Assembly (NCBI RefSeq): GCF_963678635.1
Contig: NC_087066.1
Location: 1,322,201-1,386,200 of the forward strand
Reading direction: 5' to 3'
Source: Symsagittifera roscoffensis
Taxonomy: Eukaryota; Xenacoelomorpha; Acoela; Convolutidae
Length of the DNA: 64,000 nt
Below the pieces are notes generated by a model. The model did not search any database. It had not been told where the DNA came from and saw only the letters and a program-made list of their open reading frames with translations. Both the position numbers and the translations under genes were made by a program. Positions 10,384 through 20,545 of the stretch are shown piece after piece; positions within the stretch are counted from its first letter, which is position 1, and each line of letters begins with the position of its first letter.

Positions 10384-12986
10384 AAATATTGATTTTTCTC
10401 CAACTCTTTTTTCTAGTAATCTCCAATCAAAACATAAACCCTTCCCCCCGCACAGGACCCCAAGATTTATTAGTAACACATTACGATTGTGACGAAAACG
10501 AACAAAAAACACTACACAAATATGCAATAAATCAAGCATCACAATGCGAAACAGAACCACAAGCCATAGAAACAACAAATGTAATAGCGACACTTTATTC
10601 AAAAGCCCGAGCAACAACAGTTATAAGATATAAATTCACAGCAACATTTTCTGAAAAGAAAGTACATTGTTCACAAGTCTCAAATGGAAATAAAAACCGA
10701 CTTGACCACGAATCATTCTACCAGAGTAATATAGAACGACTTTTACATCTCAATCCCGAAGATTGTAAAAACGAGTTACTCAGACTAAATATCACAAAAA
10801 ATAAAAACACAGATAGAAATTTAGTGTATTTCCAAGTTTTTTCAGATTCTGTACATCAAGCAGAACTTGAAAGATATCAAGGACATATAAAACTAGACGA
10901 AAAATATCCATACAACGGCGCACACGGAAGATTAACTTATGACATACACGATAAACACTGGATACCACATATTGGTATAAATAACCCATCAAACTGCAAA
11001 GCAGACACAAAAAATAAAGGATATCAAGAAATAAGGTTTTTCGATTGGAAAATACAACTCGAAAAAATACAACTCACACGCGATTTATCAGACAACACAA
11101 TGATCTATCAAGGAATTAGATTACCTTGTAAAAACGATCAAGGCTATTGTGACCCTACAACACGAACACAAGCAACAATTGTTTGGTTCCCCGAAGACAC
11201 ATGTACAACATTTCAAGTAGCAAAAATACACGCTCGTATGATAAAATTTCACGAAAAATATTTTATACAGTCCATTTCATATGAACAAGTAAACACATCA
11301 CGAAAACAAAGTTCTAATTTTAGGAACATACACAATATAGAAAATAAATTGACACGTTTCCAAAAATATCAAGAAACAGAACTTGCATGTAAATACAGAA
11401 ACCCACTTCACAAAACACAATACTCTGAAATATTAGTTGAATACGAAAAAGGATTCGACATGACCACTGGAAAAAAAATCGACCCATATGCCACAGGTCA
11501 TCCTCCAAACGAAGGAACATCATATATACCAGTTAATTTTCAAAAAAGTAAAGGTCAACCTGGTGGTTATCTAAAGCCCCATGACACTAGAAGCACACGT
11601 TTACAAGAACTATCACTAATGAATAGTACATATTTCGGTAATATCCACTATGATATTCACCTAGATATGAAATTAGACTACACAATTAGCCGCATTTTTC
11701 AAGAAATGTCACTCTCTGAATTAGAAACACTTCACCAACTATGCGAATTAGAAAGAACACAAATCCTACAATCACTTGCATTAGCAGTATTAAAAACACC
11801 CTACGCAGGATATTTATTATCAGGCAATAGATCAAATTTTTTAGACTATGAAGGAAACATTTTATGGTTTTATACCTGTACCAAAAAAGTATCACCACTA
11901 TATGTTTTTGAAGATAAACGATGCTATAAAAGAATCCCTATCTTTTATAAGAATAAAGTACACTTCGTTGACACACTTTCAAGACGAACCTATTTCTGGG
12001 ATACCGCAGTCCCATGTGGATCAGAAAACAGCCACAATGTAGTACAACTGAACCCTGATGAAGATAAATATTACCTTCCTACCCCATATCCCACATTAAT
12101 GCAATCACTCAAAAAATTTTCACCTGAAAGCATTAGAGCTATTGTTCGAAACCCAAATATTGACTTACAATCAATTGGAATATATTCAAAATCCGATATA
12201 CAACATCACATTAGAACACAACAATTCCAAGAATTATTAACACAAATGGACACTATACAAAGACAATCAATTGACCAAAACTTACGCAAACTTGCCGAAA
12301 CAGCAGGATTTGCAGATATTTATACACAAGATTATAGCGGATATTTTAAAGACATTAAAGACTATATATATCTCAACGGTGAAAAATACCAACCACAAGA
12401 TATCTCACCTATAAATATTTTTAGATTTGTTACACTCAAAAATGAAATTCTTGATTTTCTAGGATGGCCCTATTACATCTTAGAAAAATTAACTATTTTT
12501 TACGCAATGTTTAACTTTATAGGATTTCTTTTCTCACTCTTAAAAGAAATCTATAATACATGCGCTATACACACACAAGTAAATAGACAAGCAAGTGTAG
12601 CACGCATCTTATTTGCAGGATTTTTTGGAATTTTTTCATCATCAATAAACAAAATTCTTTTAGACGCACAAATAAAAGAATACAACACAAAAATAGCAAC
12701 AAGACAGAACACATATGACGAAGAACATAACAATGTAGACATTACGCCTACAGCACCACAGTTACCACCCCTACCACATAACCATCCATTATCACTAGTC
12801 CCACGAAATTTTCGAAATTTAGCAATAACACATAATCCAAATTTCAGACCAACCATATCACAAAGTCCCATTCAACATATAATGACACACAATTCACTAG
12901 ATGAAAATACATATGAACAAATCATAGAACAACCACATACAACTGCTTTTCAGTCTGAAAATAATAATTTTTTTAGCCCACGATGA
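10371..12986 (+). CDS. env: Envelope-like glycoprotein
   Basis: The intact ORF has 871 codons. A hydrophobic leader (residues 1-18) fits a signal peptide. The following ectodomain has many Cys and several N-glycosylation sequons (NIT near residue 138, NTS near 307, NST near 417, NRS near 485). Two hydrophobic segments occur at about residues 706-728 and 746-760, and one may be the anchor. The rest is a ~110-residue Pro-rich tail with PQLPPLP. This layout is that of a viral surface glycoprotein. No clear furin-type site was seen, and the fusion class cannot be decided by eye. The ATG was chosen because it precedes the leader. The ORF starts inside the Met-less ORF and ends at a TGA overlapping the next ATG (12983-12986). 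It is uninterrupted although pol is broken. Confidence 0.75.
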   Translation: MYILKILIFLQLFFLVISNQNINPSPRTGPQDLLVTHYDCDENEQKTLHKYAINQASQCETEPQAIETTNVIATLYSKARATTVIRYKFTATFSEKKVHCSQVSNGNKNRLDHESFYQSNIERLLHLNPEDCKNELLRLNITKNKNTDRNLVYFQVFSDSVHQAELERYQGHIKLDEKYPYNGAHGRLTYDIHDKHWIPHIGINNPSNCKADTKNKGYQEIRFFDWKIQLEKIQLTRDLSDNTMIYQGIRLPCKNDQGYCDPTTRTQATIVWFPEDTCTTFQVAKIHARMIKFHEKYFIQSISYEQVNTSRKQSSNFRNIHNIENKLTRFQKYQETELACKYRNPLHKTQYSEILVEYEKGFDMTTGKKIDPYATGHPPNEGTSYIPVNFQKSKGQPGGYLKPHDTRSTRLQELSLMNSTYFGNIHYDIHLDMKLDYTISRIFQEMSLSELETLHQLCELERTQILQSLALAVLKTPYAGYLLSGNRSNFLDYEGNILWFYTCTKKVSPLYVFEDKRCYKRIPIFYKNKVHFVDTLSRRTYFWDTAVPCGSENSHNVVQLNPDEDKYYLPTPYPTLMQSLKKFSPESIRAIVRNPNIDLQSIGIYSKSDIQHHIRTQQFQELLTQMDTIQRQSIDQNLRKLAETAGFADIYTQDYSGYFKDIKDYIYLNGEKYQPQDISPINIFRFVTLKNEILDFLGWPYYILEKLTIFYAMFNFIGFLFSLLKEIYNTCAIHTQVNRQASVARILFAGFFGIFSSSINKILLDAQIKEYNTKIATRQNTYDEEHNNVDITPTAPQLPPLPHNHPLSLVPRNFRNLAITHNPNFRPTISQSPIQHIMTHNSLDENTYEQIIEQPHTTAFQSENNNFFSPR

Positions 12987-13477
12987 GCCGACAACTTGGA
13001 TCCCTACACCGCTCAAATTCCCACCCAACCAACCTCAACACTCCAATTACAATAATTCCACTTTTTGCTTTCCCGCCACCCGATTTCCCAACCAATAATA
13101 TAACATCAGGCATGAATTCAGACACTAATTCACATATCTCAGTTTTATACTCCATCTCACAACTCAATAACCCAGATATTGAAACCCCTGATGAATTTGC
13201 CGACTCTGAACCATCTCCATCCAATAATTTTCAAACCAATCCCTCAGTTTTTTCGAAACCCCCTTTTCAACCAATCCCACCGTATAACCCACTCCCATCC
13301 ATTTCTACACCCTCCTATGCTTCACAAGTTACCCCAACCTACTCTTCACTTCATTCAGATCGATCATCCAATTCTCCAGACACCCCCCAAATCTCCCAAG
13401 AGCTAGATAATTTTATCACCTTACAACAACAACCCTTCCACCTTGACACCTCAACTATAAACCAGATTCAACCATAG
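12983..13477 (+). pseudogene. Post-env ORF, first part (Pro/Ser-rich)
   Basis: The ORF has 164 codons. ATG 12983 shares bases with the env stop (ATGA). The product is rich in Pro, Ser, Thr, Asn and Gln, with no membrane span, much like the first two-thirds of the Met-less ORF at 9277-10383. It ends in TAG at 13475-13477, while a second frame, open from 13447, carries on with the same Ser/Thr/Pro-rich composition. The two frames overlap for 31 bases. A one-base indel in one original gene explains this best. No slippery heptamer stands in the overlap, so programmed frameshifting is less likely. Confidence 0.5.
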
Positions 13478-14787
13478 AATCATCAAACCCACCTACCCCT
13501 ACACCCTCTTCAGCTTATACCGCATCATCAGCACCATCATCCTCATCCACCGAATCATCAATTAGCACTAATAGAGCTTACCGCACTTTCAAAAGAAAAT
13601 TCCCAAACCATCCATTTACAACAAAACCAGGAATAGCCCGTGAATATATTAATCACCCAAATCACACTAACACGAGAGAATTTTTAGCAATCACCTTACC
13701 TTCATTTCCACAGTATACTTTGAACACCCCTAACGACACTAACAACACACGCAGTTTTGTAGATGAACACGTTTTAATGCCTACACTTCAATGGACATCA
13801 TATTATCATTTTACTAACCCCCTTTGCCTACCTTTATCTAACACTCACATCGATATAGAACGAAATAAAGATATGCTATATCGACTCACTACACCACTAA
13901 CACATAGACAATTTACCTACATCGGATATAAAAAGTCACTAAAAACATACACTGCACCCCGAGCTAACGAATATACGCTAGAATATTACGATCATAACAT
14001 CATCCGAACTAACCAAGACCAATTTTTAGATGATGATCGCTTCGCTAACCCACAAATCACAGAAAATTTTTTCATCAAAACACCATATGTTTTCACACTC
14101 AATATATTTGATCGCAAATTCGACCACATCATTTCTGAAGCACTAACCGACACACAAGCTTACGAAAGTTTTAAAGAAAGATTTCAATTATTTTCACTAA
14201 CCTTTCATTTCCTTGCACCACATGAACGAGATTTGCACTGCTCACACGACATTATGTTACGCACTAAACAAACCCACACATATACATATTACCGCTTTAT
14301 ACAAAATCACTTTGACCTACACACTCCATCAAGACAACCACACCATCGTTTTCAATTTATTAACTCTAAATACACATCACCATTTTTTCTTAACTTCACA
14401 TATTGCATCAAAGATACTAACCTTCACGGTATTCTTCGCAATTATGATCCCATAACCCAAATGTATATTTTTTGTCCCATCACAAAGACCTTCAACGCAG
14501 AAGAATCCAGACCCTTCCTTATCCCACATGAATTTGTTCAACCTATAGAAATCCCCATATTAGAATTCATCCACAACACTAAATATAACCACAAATTATA
14601 TAATCTCATCCAAAACACACCTTATGAGTTTGAAGTTGGCACTGAAGAACTAAAAACCATTAAAGCACTTCAATTGCTTTGGCCACTGCTTCAAACTAAA
14701 AACATCATTCGCATACTAGCAAAGTTACTAACAAATTCCGACATAATCCACGACATCTTCCCCCACGGTTTTTTCCCCGACGACTAA
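13447..14787 (+). CDS. Post-env ORF, second part: unknown ~350-residue domain
   Basis: Frame 1 is open for 446 codons. The first ~60 are Ser/Thr/Pro-rich and continue the previous ORF. After about 13570 the composition becomes that of a folded protein rich in Phe, Tyr, His and Leu, with motifs such as WTSYYHF, YIGYKKS, FNAEESRPF and LQLLWPLL. It has no signal peptide and no membrane span, and the few Cys make an extracellular role less likely. The first in-frame TTG is at 13720, and the first ATG after the frame switch is further in (13777), so translation probably comes from ATG 12983 through a frame change now seen as a lesion. It was not recognised as any known retroviral accessory protein. 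The stop TAA (14785-14787) is followed at once by a consensus splice donor. Confidence 0.6.
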   Translation, partial: HLNYKPDSTIESSNPPTPTPSSAYTASSAPSSSSTESSISTNRAYRTFKRKFPNHPFTTKPGIAREYINHPNHTNTREFLAITLPSFPQYTLNTPNDTNNTRSFVDEHVLMPTLQWTSYYHFTNPLCLPLSNTHIDIERNKDMLYRLTTPLTHRQFTYIGYKKSLKTYTAPRANEYTLEYYDHNIIRTNQDQFLDDDRFANPQITENFFIKTPYVFTLNIFDRKFDHIISEALTDTQAYESFKERFQLFSLTFHFLAPHERDLHCSHDIMLRTKQTHTYTYYRFIQNHFDLHTPSRQPHHRFQFINSKYTSPFFLNFTYCIKDTNLHGILRNYDPITQMYIFCPITKTFNAEESRPFLIPHEFVQPIEIPILEFIHNTKYNHKLYNLIQNTPYEFEVGTEELKTIKALQLLWPLLQTKNIIRILAKLLTNSDIIHDIFPHGFFPDD

Positions 14788-14790
14788 CAG

Positions 14791-14869
14791 GTAAGTATAA
14801 TTTATACATATTCTTAACTAATAAATTTAAAATAAAACACTAACTATTCTTTATCCATGTTTTATTTAG
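14791..14869 (+). other. Candidate 79-bp spliceosomal intron just after the last ORF
   Basis: CAG|GTAAGTATAA at 14788-14800 is a near-perfect donor. A branch-like CACTAACT lies near 14838-14845 and an acceptor TTTATTTAG ends at 14869. All three signals are in order at a short intron length. The intron would lie three bases after the stop codon. The donor may instead be spliced to a more distant acceptor (for example CCTTGCAG ending at 15878). This is inference from signals only. Confidence 0.4.
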
Positions 14870-15924
14870 ATTTTTAGTCTTCATCTCACGATCATCTGCA
14901 AAATACAATAAAGAAAAATAAAAAATCGAAAACTTCTTCAAATTCTTCAAAACTCTATTAATATTTTACACTAGATAAATTCAATAAAATTCATACCAAT
15001 GTAGTAAATTAATTTATAAATTATTTCCCTAAAAGCAGTAATTCAAATAATGATGAAAATTTGTAACTTAATTTTTCCCCAAAACTAGCAGTAAAATTGA
15101 AATTCTATGTAGTAAATTGATAAAACGAAAATGCAGTACTAACCTTTTGATATTTCATTTACTCGCACAAAAATTCTATCCAAACTCGCACAGCTCGCCC
15201 ACGAAGAATTGTTTAAAATAATGAATTTCAGTTTCAAGTTTTCACACTCAACAACTCTAACACACGATAACAAGTTTCAAACTTTCCTTTAACCCGGTTG
15301 GAAAGGAATTATAAACTAAACAAAACTAACCAATTCAGCTTACTAAACACCACAAATCATAGAATAACAGCATGACTAAGAAAAGGAAACTAACGGTACC
15401 CAAACCGGATTAACCCAGTTTAAAACTGGATAATTTATTCTTTTGAAGACTATTATAAAGTCTAAGAAAGAAATAATAAAACACAAAAAAGTCGAAAGAC
15501 AAACCCATACCAAAAACAATTTGATTATTGAAAAAAGGACAAAACCAACGAAACATAAGAAAAACCACAATAAACCCAACATAAAACGTTATCACATAAC
15601 AGGACCTCTCACAGAAACCGCACGAAATCATACTCCCACTCCTGGCCTAACCCACCAGAGAGGACGTCCTGAGCATGCTCTATAGCCGGCCTAACCCACC
15701 GCGCTACATCCACGCTTTGTGACCACACTCCTATTTTTAATAAGAGGTACTCAAGGGTGAGTAACTCTTCAAAATAACCAAACTAAAACAAAAAGCTTTT
15801 GTGAAAACAACTAACCAAAATCATAATTAAAACACCAAACTAATAAAAATTTTATAAAATGTAAATTATACCTTGCAGTATATAGATCAGCATACAACAC
15901 CAAAGACGAACATCCAAAGACAAA

Positions 15925-16050
15925 ATGACCCCACTACACTCGAAAAAGAATGGCCAACCACAATCAATATGCCGCCCACAATCACAACTCAAAGGATTTA
16001 GAGTACGACTTGACTTCGCAGAAAAGGACTTCATTGAACTAGACCAATGA
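15925..16050 (+). CDS. Possible 41-codon ORF in the 3' region
   Basis: ATG at 15925 opens 41 codons to TGA at 16048-16050. The product is basic at first (HSKKNGQPQ) and ends in an acidic stretch (DFAEKDFIELDQ). A possible acceptor CCTTGCAG ends at 15878, upstream of it, and a strong donor lies at 14791, so it could belong to a spliced transcript of the element. Its short length leaves chance as a good alternative. Confidence 0.15.
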   Translation: MTPLHSKKNGQPQSICRPQSQLKGFRVRLDFAEKDFIELDQ

Positions 16051-16495
16051 CCACCTCGATGTTCAAGTATACGTACAGATCCGAGTAACCAGGCATCCCC
16101 TCCACGCACAATCTCCACGCCATTCCCAGACAAGGTCAAACACAAAGAAGTTCTCTACATGAAACGAAAAAACCTGTCATAGCCAACCATTCTGAAATCA
16201 GATTTGAGTTTGTTGCGAAAACCCAGTCGTTGTCATGAGAAGACACAACGATTGAACCTGGAACTTCTCTAACAAGAGAACCCAGACGAAATATGATGTT
16301 TGCCAAAAACCAACGTTCATCATCCATCATTTGAATTACAGAAAGACTATTCTAAAAAACTCTGTAAAACCCGGATGGGTGAAACCTGATCTAAACTACA
16401 TTTTATGATTGGATAAATTAGATATTTTACCTCTGTAAAGTATTTAATATTAACCAATCATGATCCATCAAACTAACAACCCACTTATTTGTAAG

Positions 16496-16523
16496 TGCTG
16501 GAATTACTTGTAATTTCAGCACC
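16496..16523. repeat. Imperfect inverted repeat (hairpin) in the 3' region
   Basis: The arms GTGCTGGAATTAC and GTAATTTCAGCAC pair over 12 of 13 positions around a 2-3 base loop. In an LTR this could be a structured R-region element. The role is not established. Confidence 0.5.
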
Positions 16524-16897
16524 AGAGAGATTTGAATTTAACTTAGAAATTAGTTGACTCTCCAAGAAGACTTCAGCAGCCGCAATAAACCAGTATACCC
16601 TAGATCTATTGAGCCTAGCAGAGACTAGTTAAACAACCTGAGACTAGATAGTATAAGAGTAAGATTAGGATCGGTATTAGACTAAGAAGTTGCACGAATC
16701 TATCCGGCCGAAAATAAGATAGCGTGACGAGCAGACGGTGTACCCTATCCGAAATTACTCTATGAGTTAACCACCTCGAAATTAACTCATTTTGCTGATA
16801 ATAAGTTTAAATTTAAATTAGTCCTTCTGTGGTCTCGCTGTAATATGTTATGTACGTATTTTTGTTATTCTTTTGGGTAGTTAACTGTGGTTATGGG

Positions 16898-17749
16898 GAT
16901 GAACGTGTTCGTTTGCACTCGAGTTTTTGCAGAAAACTGCAAAAATAGAGCAAAAAATTATAAAAAAAATCAAATAAATTGAAAACAAAAATGGTATTAA
17001 TCGATTATAATGGGTTTTAATGGAACTTTGTTTTCAAAAATAATCGATAATAATGGACTAAAAATCCTTCACGTTGTCTAAATTTGTCACGATTAGTGAT
17101 TATATAGACAACGTTTTATGCTCATTCAGATGCTCATTCGAGGTAGGGAAAAGGAAAAAGAGTCCTATTTTGCAAGATTCTTCCAAAGGAATGCAAATCT
17201 TGGAAGTTTGTCTTCTCCATTCATAATGCCAAACCTGGTAATTTTGCAAAAAAAACTTCAAGATTTAAGTTATCAGGTTTTTTTTAGCTGTATGCTGTCT
17301 AAAAAAGCCAATTTAACTAGAATTTTTAAGAATCTGTAAAAGTTCAAACATTTGCATAGGTCTTTTTTAAGATTGCACAACCTTGCAATAGTTTTAGTGA
17401 TCTCAGTTGAGAAAAATTGACAAACATCGGCTAGAGACGTTCAAAAATTATGATTAGCTCTTCAGATCTCTCATTAAATTTTCATTAGACAATCGATTTT
17501 AATGAAATATATCGGCAAAAAATTTAACCCAAATGATCGATTTGCAAGACCCAATTACCATGAAAATGGCTTTTCAGGAGGTTTAAATCTAGTGTTTTCA
17601 ATAATCAATAATCCATTATAAACCATTTTAATCTTTTATAATCCGTTTCTTACTTTCAGAACAATCAATAAGTTTTGCTGTAGATTTTAAATGTTTACTC
17701 TACTTTTGCAGCTTCATGTTCAATCAGAAACCGAACGAGCACGTTCATC
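16898..17749. mobile_element. Inverted-repeat (foldback) DNA element, ~850 bp
   Basis: The left end GATGAACGTGTTCGTT and the right end, read on the other strand, GATGAACGTGCTCGTT agree at all but one base. Inside each end, blocks with ATAATGG and TTTTAATGG recur in opposite orientation (about 16995-17050 and 17606-17650). There is no coding capacity and no clear target-site duplication. It fits a non-autonomous DNA transposon, or a foldback remnant. Confidence 0.55.
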
Positions 17750-18846
17750 TGCGTGTACACCCAAAGCGTTCCGGAAACGCCCTTAGGTCCACAACTACCC
17801 CATGCACCCCTCCTAACCATAACTAAATCCTTTCACCCTCACAACACCATCGCCTACTTCACGTTCTCAGTCCCCTGTTCAATTCCTTTTCACGCCTCCC
17901 CCTCCTCACCATTCTGATCATCCTTCGTATTTGAGGGTTTAAATGTGGGGACCGGGTAATGTGTCAGGGGGGTAGCGTGGCACACACACAAGTATATATG
18001 AAAGTTGATCGGAGGAATGAGAGTAGAGTGGGATAAAAAAAACATGAACATGCAAGAGGGGGTTTAAGCAATGAGGGGGGGGGGGGGGGGGGGGGGTAAA
18101 AAGAGGGAAGGGGTCACTCACTTGAAGGGACAAAAAATAAAGGAGGTAAAAAATTGGATTATGGAGGGTAAAAAATAAAAATGGTCAGCAAAAACAAAAC
18201 ACTTAAATTGTGCATCAAAAAATTGTGAACTAAAAAATTGAAAACAAGATATCAATTTTCAAAGCCAAAGTGAATCTCACTTTATCTAATAAAACGTGTG
18301 CTAAACCAAAAACAACTGTCAAATTTGAGGAATGAACCGAAGAGGAATGATTCAATTACGTTAGTGGAAATCAAAACTGAAGCTAAAATTAAGATAATTT
18401 TTTCCTCAAACCCAAAAACTGAATAAAAAAAGAAAGAAGACTGCCTGAATCAGGACAGAAACTTTTTGAATGTTTTTTTTTTGAAAATCATCCACCCTAC
18501 ACACTTAGTAAGTTCAAAGTTATGTAATTTGCTCATGGCAAAGTATTACATAGACCAAAAAGCATGCCTCAAACCAATTTGAAACTAATTCTATTACGAA
18601 TCAAATGTCCGCTTACCCGTTGATAGCACGAAATAAACCACACGTTTATTATCCCGAATTTGCCAGCCACTTTGACAGTTTTTACACCCCCAAAAATTAT
18701 AAAGACCTATCTCAAAGATTCAAGTTTGAGTCCAAACGTCGAAAAAAAATGCATCAAAAAATTCAGTCCTAATTCTAAGGAGTTTTTCTTCCGATACTTT
18801 TGTGTCTTAAATTAACTCAATTTGAGAAACAACAACTCAAAAGCAA
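17750..18846. other. Non-coding, with a 22-base G run and a diverged HINE-like fragment
   Basis: There is no supported gene. A run of 22 G lies at 18075-18096. The part at about 18540-18800 resembles, in minus orientation, the internal part of the ~530-bp HINE family (GCATGCCTCAA... and a CGCTTACCCGTTGATAGC-like block), but it is strongly diverged. Confidence 0.5.
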
Positions 18847-19501
18847 CACAACTGCTCGTATCAAGGCGAAGCCTTAAAATTCCGATGAACAAAATTTAAG
18901 AAAAAATAATCATTGCGAGGCCAAACTGTGCACTGGATAGGCGCACAATTTTGTGTCTCTATGTTCCTGGATTCCAGAGACAAGTATTTAAACATGTTAA
19001 AATTTTGTCAAAATGATCAAGGAAAAAGAAAGAAGAAAGTAAGAACAAAGGGGCAAGTTTGGTGCGGAATCCGCTTAGAATTCACAAAATAAACAGTTTG
19101 GCCTCGTAATGATTGATGAATTTTTCAAAAAAAACTAGTGAAAACAATTGATGAAGTTTTCAAATGTTTTGCATATAGCAAAATTATTATTAGACCAAAG
19201 AGCATGCCTCAATCCAATTCGGAACGATTTCTAAGTCGGATTAAAGTTCCGCTCACCTGCTAATAGCAAGTATATCGCGCATTAATTGTCCGAAATTGGC
19301 AATTTTTAAGCCCCCACAACTTTACGAAAACACAAAAACAGGTGAAACATCTTTTCGAATTTGAGCCCAAGACAACAGTACCTTCCGAATTATATGAAAA
19401 AATCCGTCAAAAAATGCTGGTGGAAAAGTCAAGTTTTTTGTCTGGAGAAAAAAAACCTCACCGAGCACGAATATTTTGTCACTTTCATTGAAGGTCGGAA
19501 C
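18847..19501 (-). mobile_element. HINE-family element, diverged, with extra internal sequence
   Basis: On the minus strand this runs from a GGTCGGAAC-type start (right end, 19501) to CTGCTCGTATCAAGG...CTTGATACGAGCAG (left end). It keeps the CACCGAGCACGAATATT, CCGCTCACC and TTAATTGTCC blocks of the family. It is about 120 bp longer than the intact copies. Confidence 0.6.
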
Positions 19502-20545
19502 AAAAAAATTAAATCTTCTCATGAACAGCGCAGTTCTAAAATTAGTGTTATGCAGTGCTGATTCGATTTATCCGGACAAAATGATTAAAACTTGAACTTA
19601 TGAAGCCGTTTTTCTTAAATTGGGTTGTTTTTCGACATTAAATGATGAAAAACAATCTTGCTTAAAAATTTTTATATAATATTTAAACTAAATAAAACTT
19701 TTAATAGTACAAAAGATTAATTTGGCCATTTACTGATAAAACTATCTTGCTGCAAGCTTCTGATGAAATTCAACAAAATGTAGGAAGGGTATAATTTTCT
19801 CAGCTTTCTATAAACATATTTTTCTTTGTTTGATACCCAAAAAATGCCATTTTTTTTCAATATAATACAATTTTTTTTAAACCTTGTACACATAGCTTGG
19901 GAGGTTACACCTTTCTTAAATTTAGATTGGGCTACATATGGGGCTTGCAGTGATGTATTTTTGTCAGCAGATGAAGAAATACGTTTGGAGTAATTAGGGT
20001 ACATTTTTGGGCCCGAATTTTGCAAAACAAAGAATACCATATTAATTCTGTTAATGTTCTAGATAAAACTGGTTTTCATCATTTTTTGTCCCCAATTTGA
20101 GAAGAACAGGGTTTAAATTCCAAGTTTTATTCATTTTGTGTGGATAATTTGAATCAGCACAGTAGTTCAGAGATTATTGATTCCAGAAACTTTTAATTCT
20201 TTAACTGATGTAGTTTTTGCGTAATTTGGTATACTGTTCTTGAATTTTGCTGACACATTGGTTCACTGAACGCACCCACCTGGGCGGTATGCAACAAAAA
20301 CAGCAAAAACAATTCAAGAATACTAAAATAATAGAAGTAATTGGCGTATGGAATGCAAATCTGGCAAGAAGTAAACGATGTATTTTCTTTCACAACTTTT
20401 GCAAGGTTGGCATTCAAAAAACACTTGATCATAGGTTTTATTTGTTTAATTTGGAGTTAAATATTTTAAAAGTTTGCTGTCAAAAAGATGAATTTGCTTA
20501 AATATATTTTTTTCTTGAATAAAAAATATACCAAAAAATTAGGAA
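19502..20545. other. AT-rich non-coding stretch
   Basis: No gene, inverted-repeat element or clear tandem repeat was seen. Short open frames are present on both strands, but none has a recognisable motif. Confidence 0.5.

Larger units (their letters stand above)
1..14787 (+). mobile_element. Ty3/Gypsy-type retroelement with env and accessory ORFs, decayed
   Basis: The parts run in order: gag with CCHC knuckle, aspartic protease, reverse transcriptase, RNase H, integrase with zinc-binding N-terminus and GPY-type C-terminus, then small membrane ORFs, a Pro/Ser/Thr-rich ORF, a signal-peptide- and membrane-anchored envelope-like protein, and a further ORF. RT-RNase H before integrase is the Ty3/Gypsy order. 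The window opens inside the coding part, so the 5' LTR and primer-binding site are not seen. The 3' LTR should lie between 14.8 and 16.9 kb, but its edges cannot be set without the 5' copy. Lesions seen: a frame change upstream of gag, stop at 3968, frame change near 4112, duplication 5207-6906 with stops, stops at 6916 and 6949, frame change near 8070, frame change at 13447-13477. Autonomous movement of this copy is therefore unlikely. Confidence 0.9.
14870..16897 (+). other. 3' region of the retroelement, probable 3' LTR inside, edges unknown
   Basis: There is no ORF of note beyond a 41-codon one. The region changes from AT-rich (14.9-15.3 kb) to more mixed composition (15.6-16.4 kb). An LTR with TG...CA ends, a polypurine tract and a polyadenylation signal would be expected here. 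Purine runs occur at about 14911-14930, 15376-15388 and 15529-15540, but none can be chosen without the 5' LTR. An inverted repeat at 16496-16523 could be an R-region hairpin. The start of another inverted-repeat element at 16898 sets a downstream limit. Confidence 0.4.

Noticed and set aside
15640-15735. tRNA-like A box on the minus strand (TAGCGCGGTGGGTTAGGCC)
   Set aside because: No B box at the expected distance and no defined body, so not called as a SINE.
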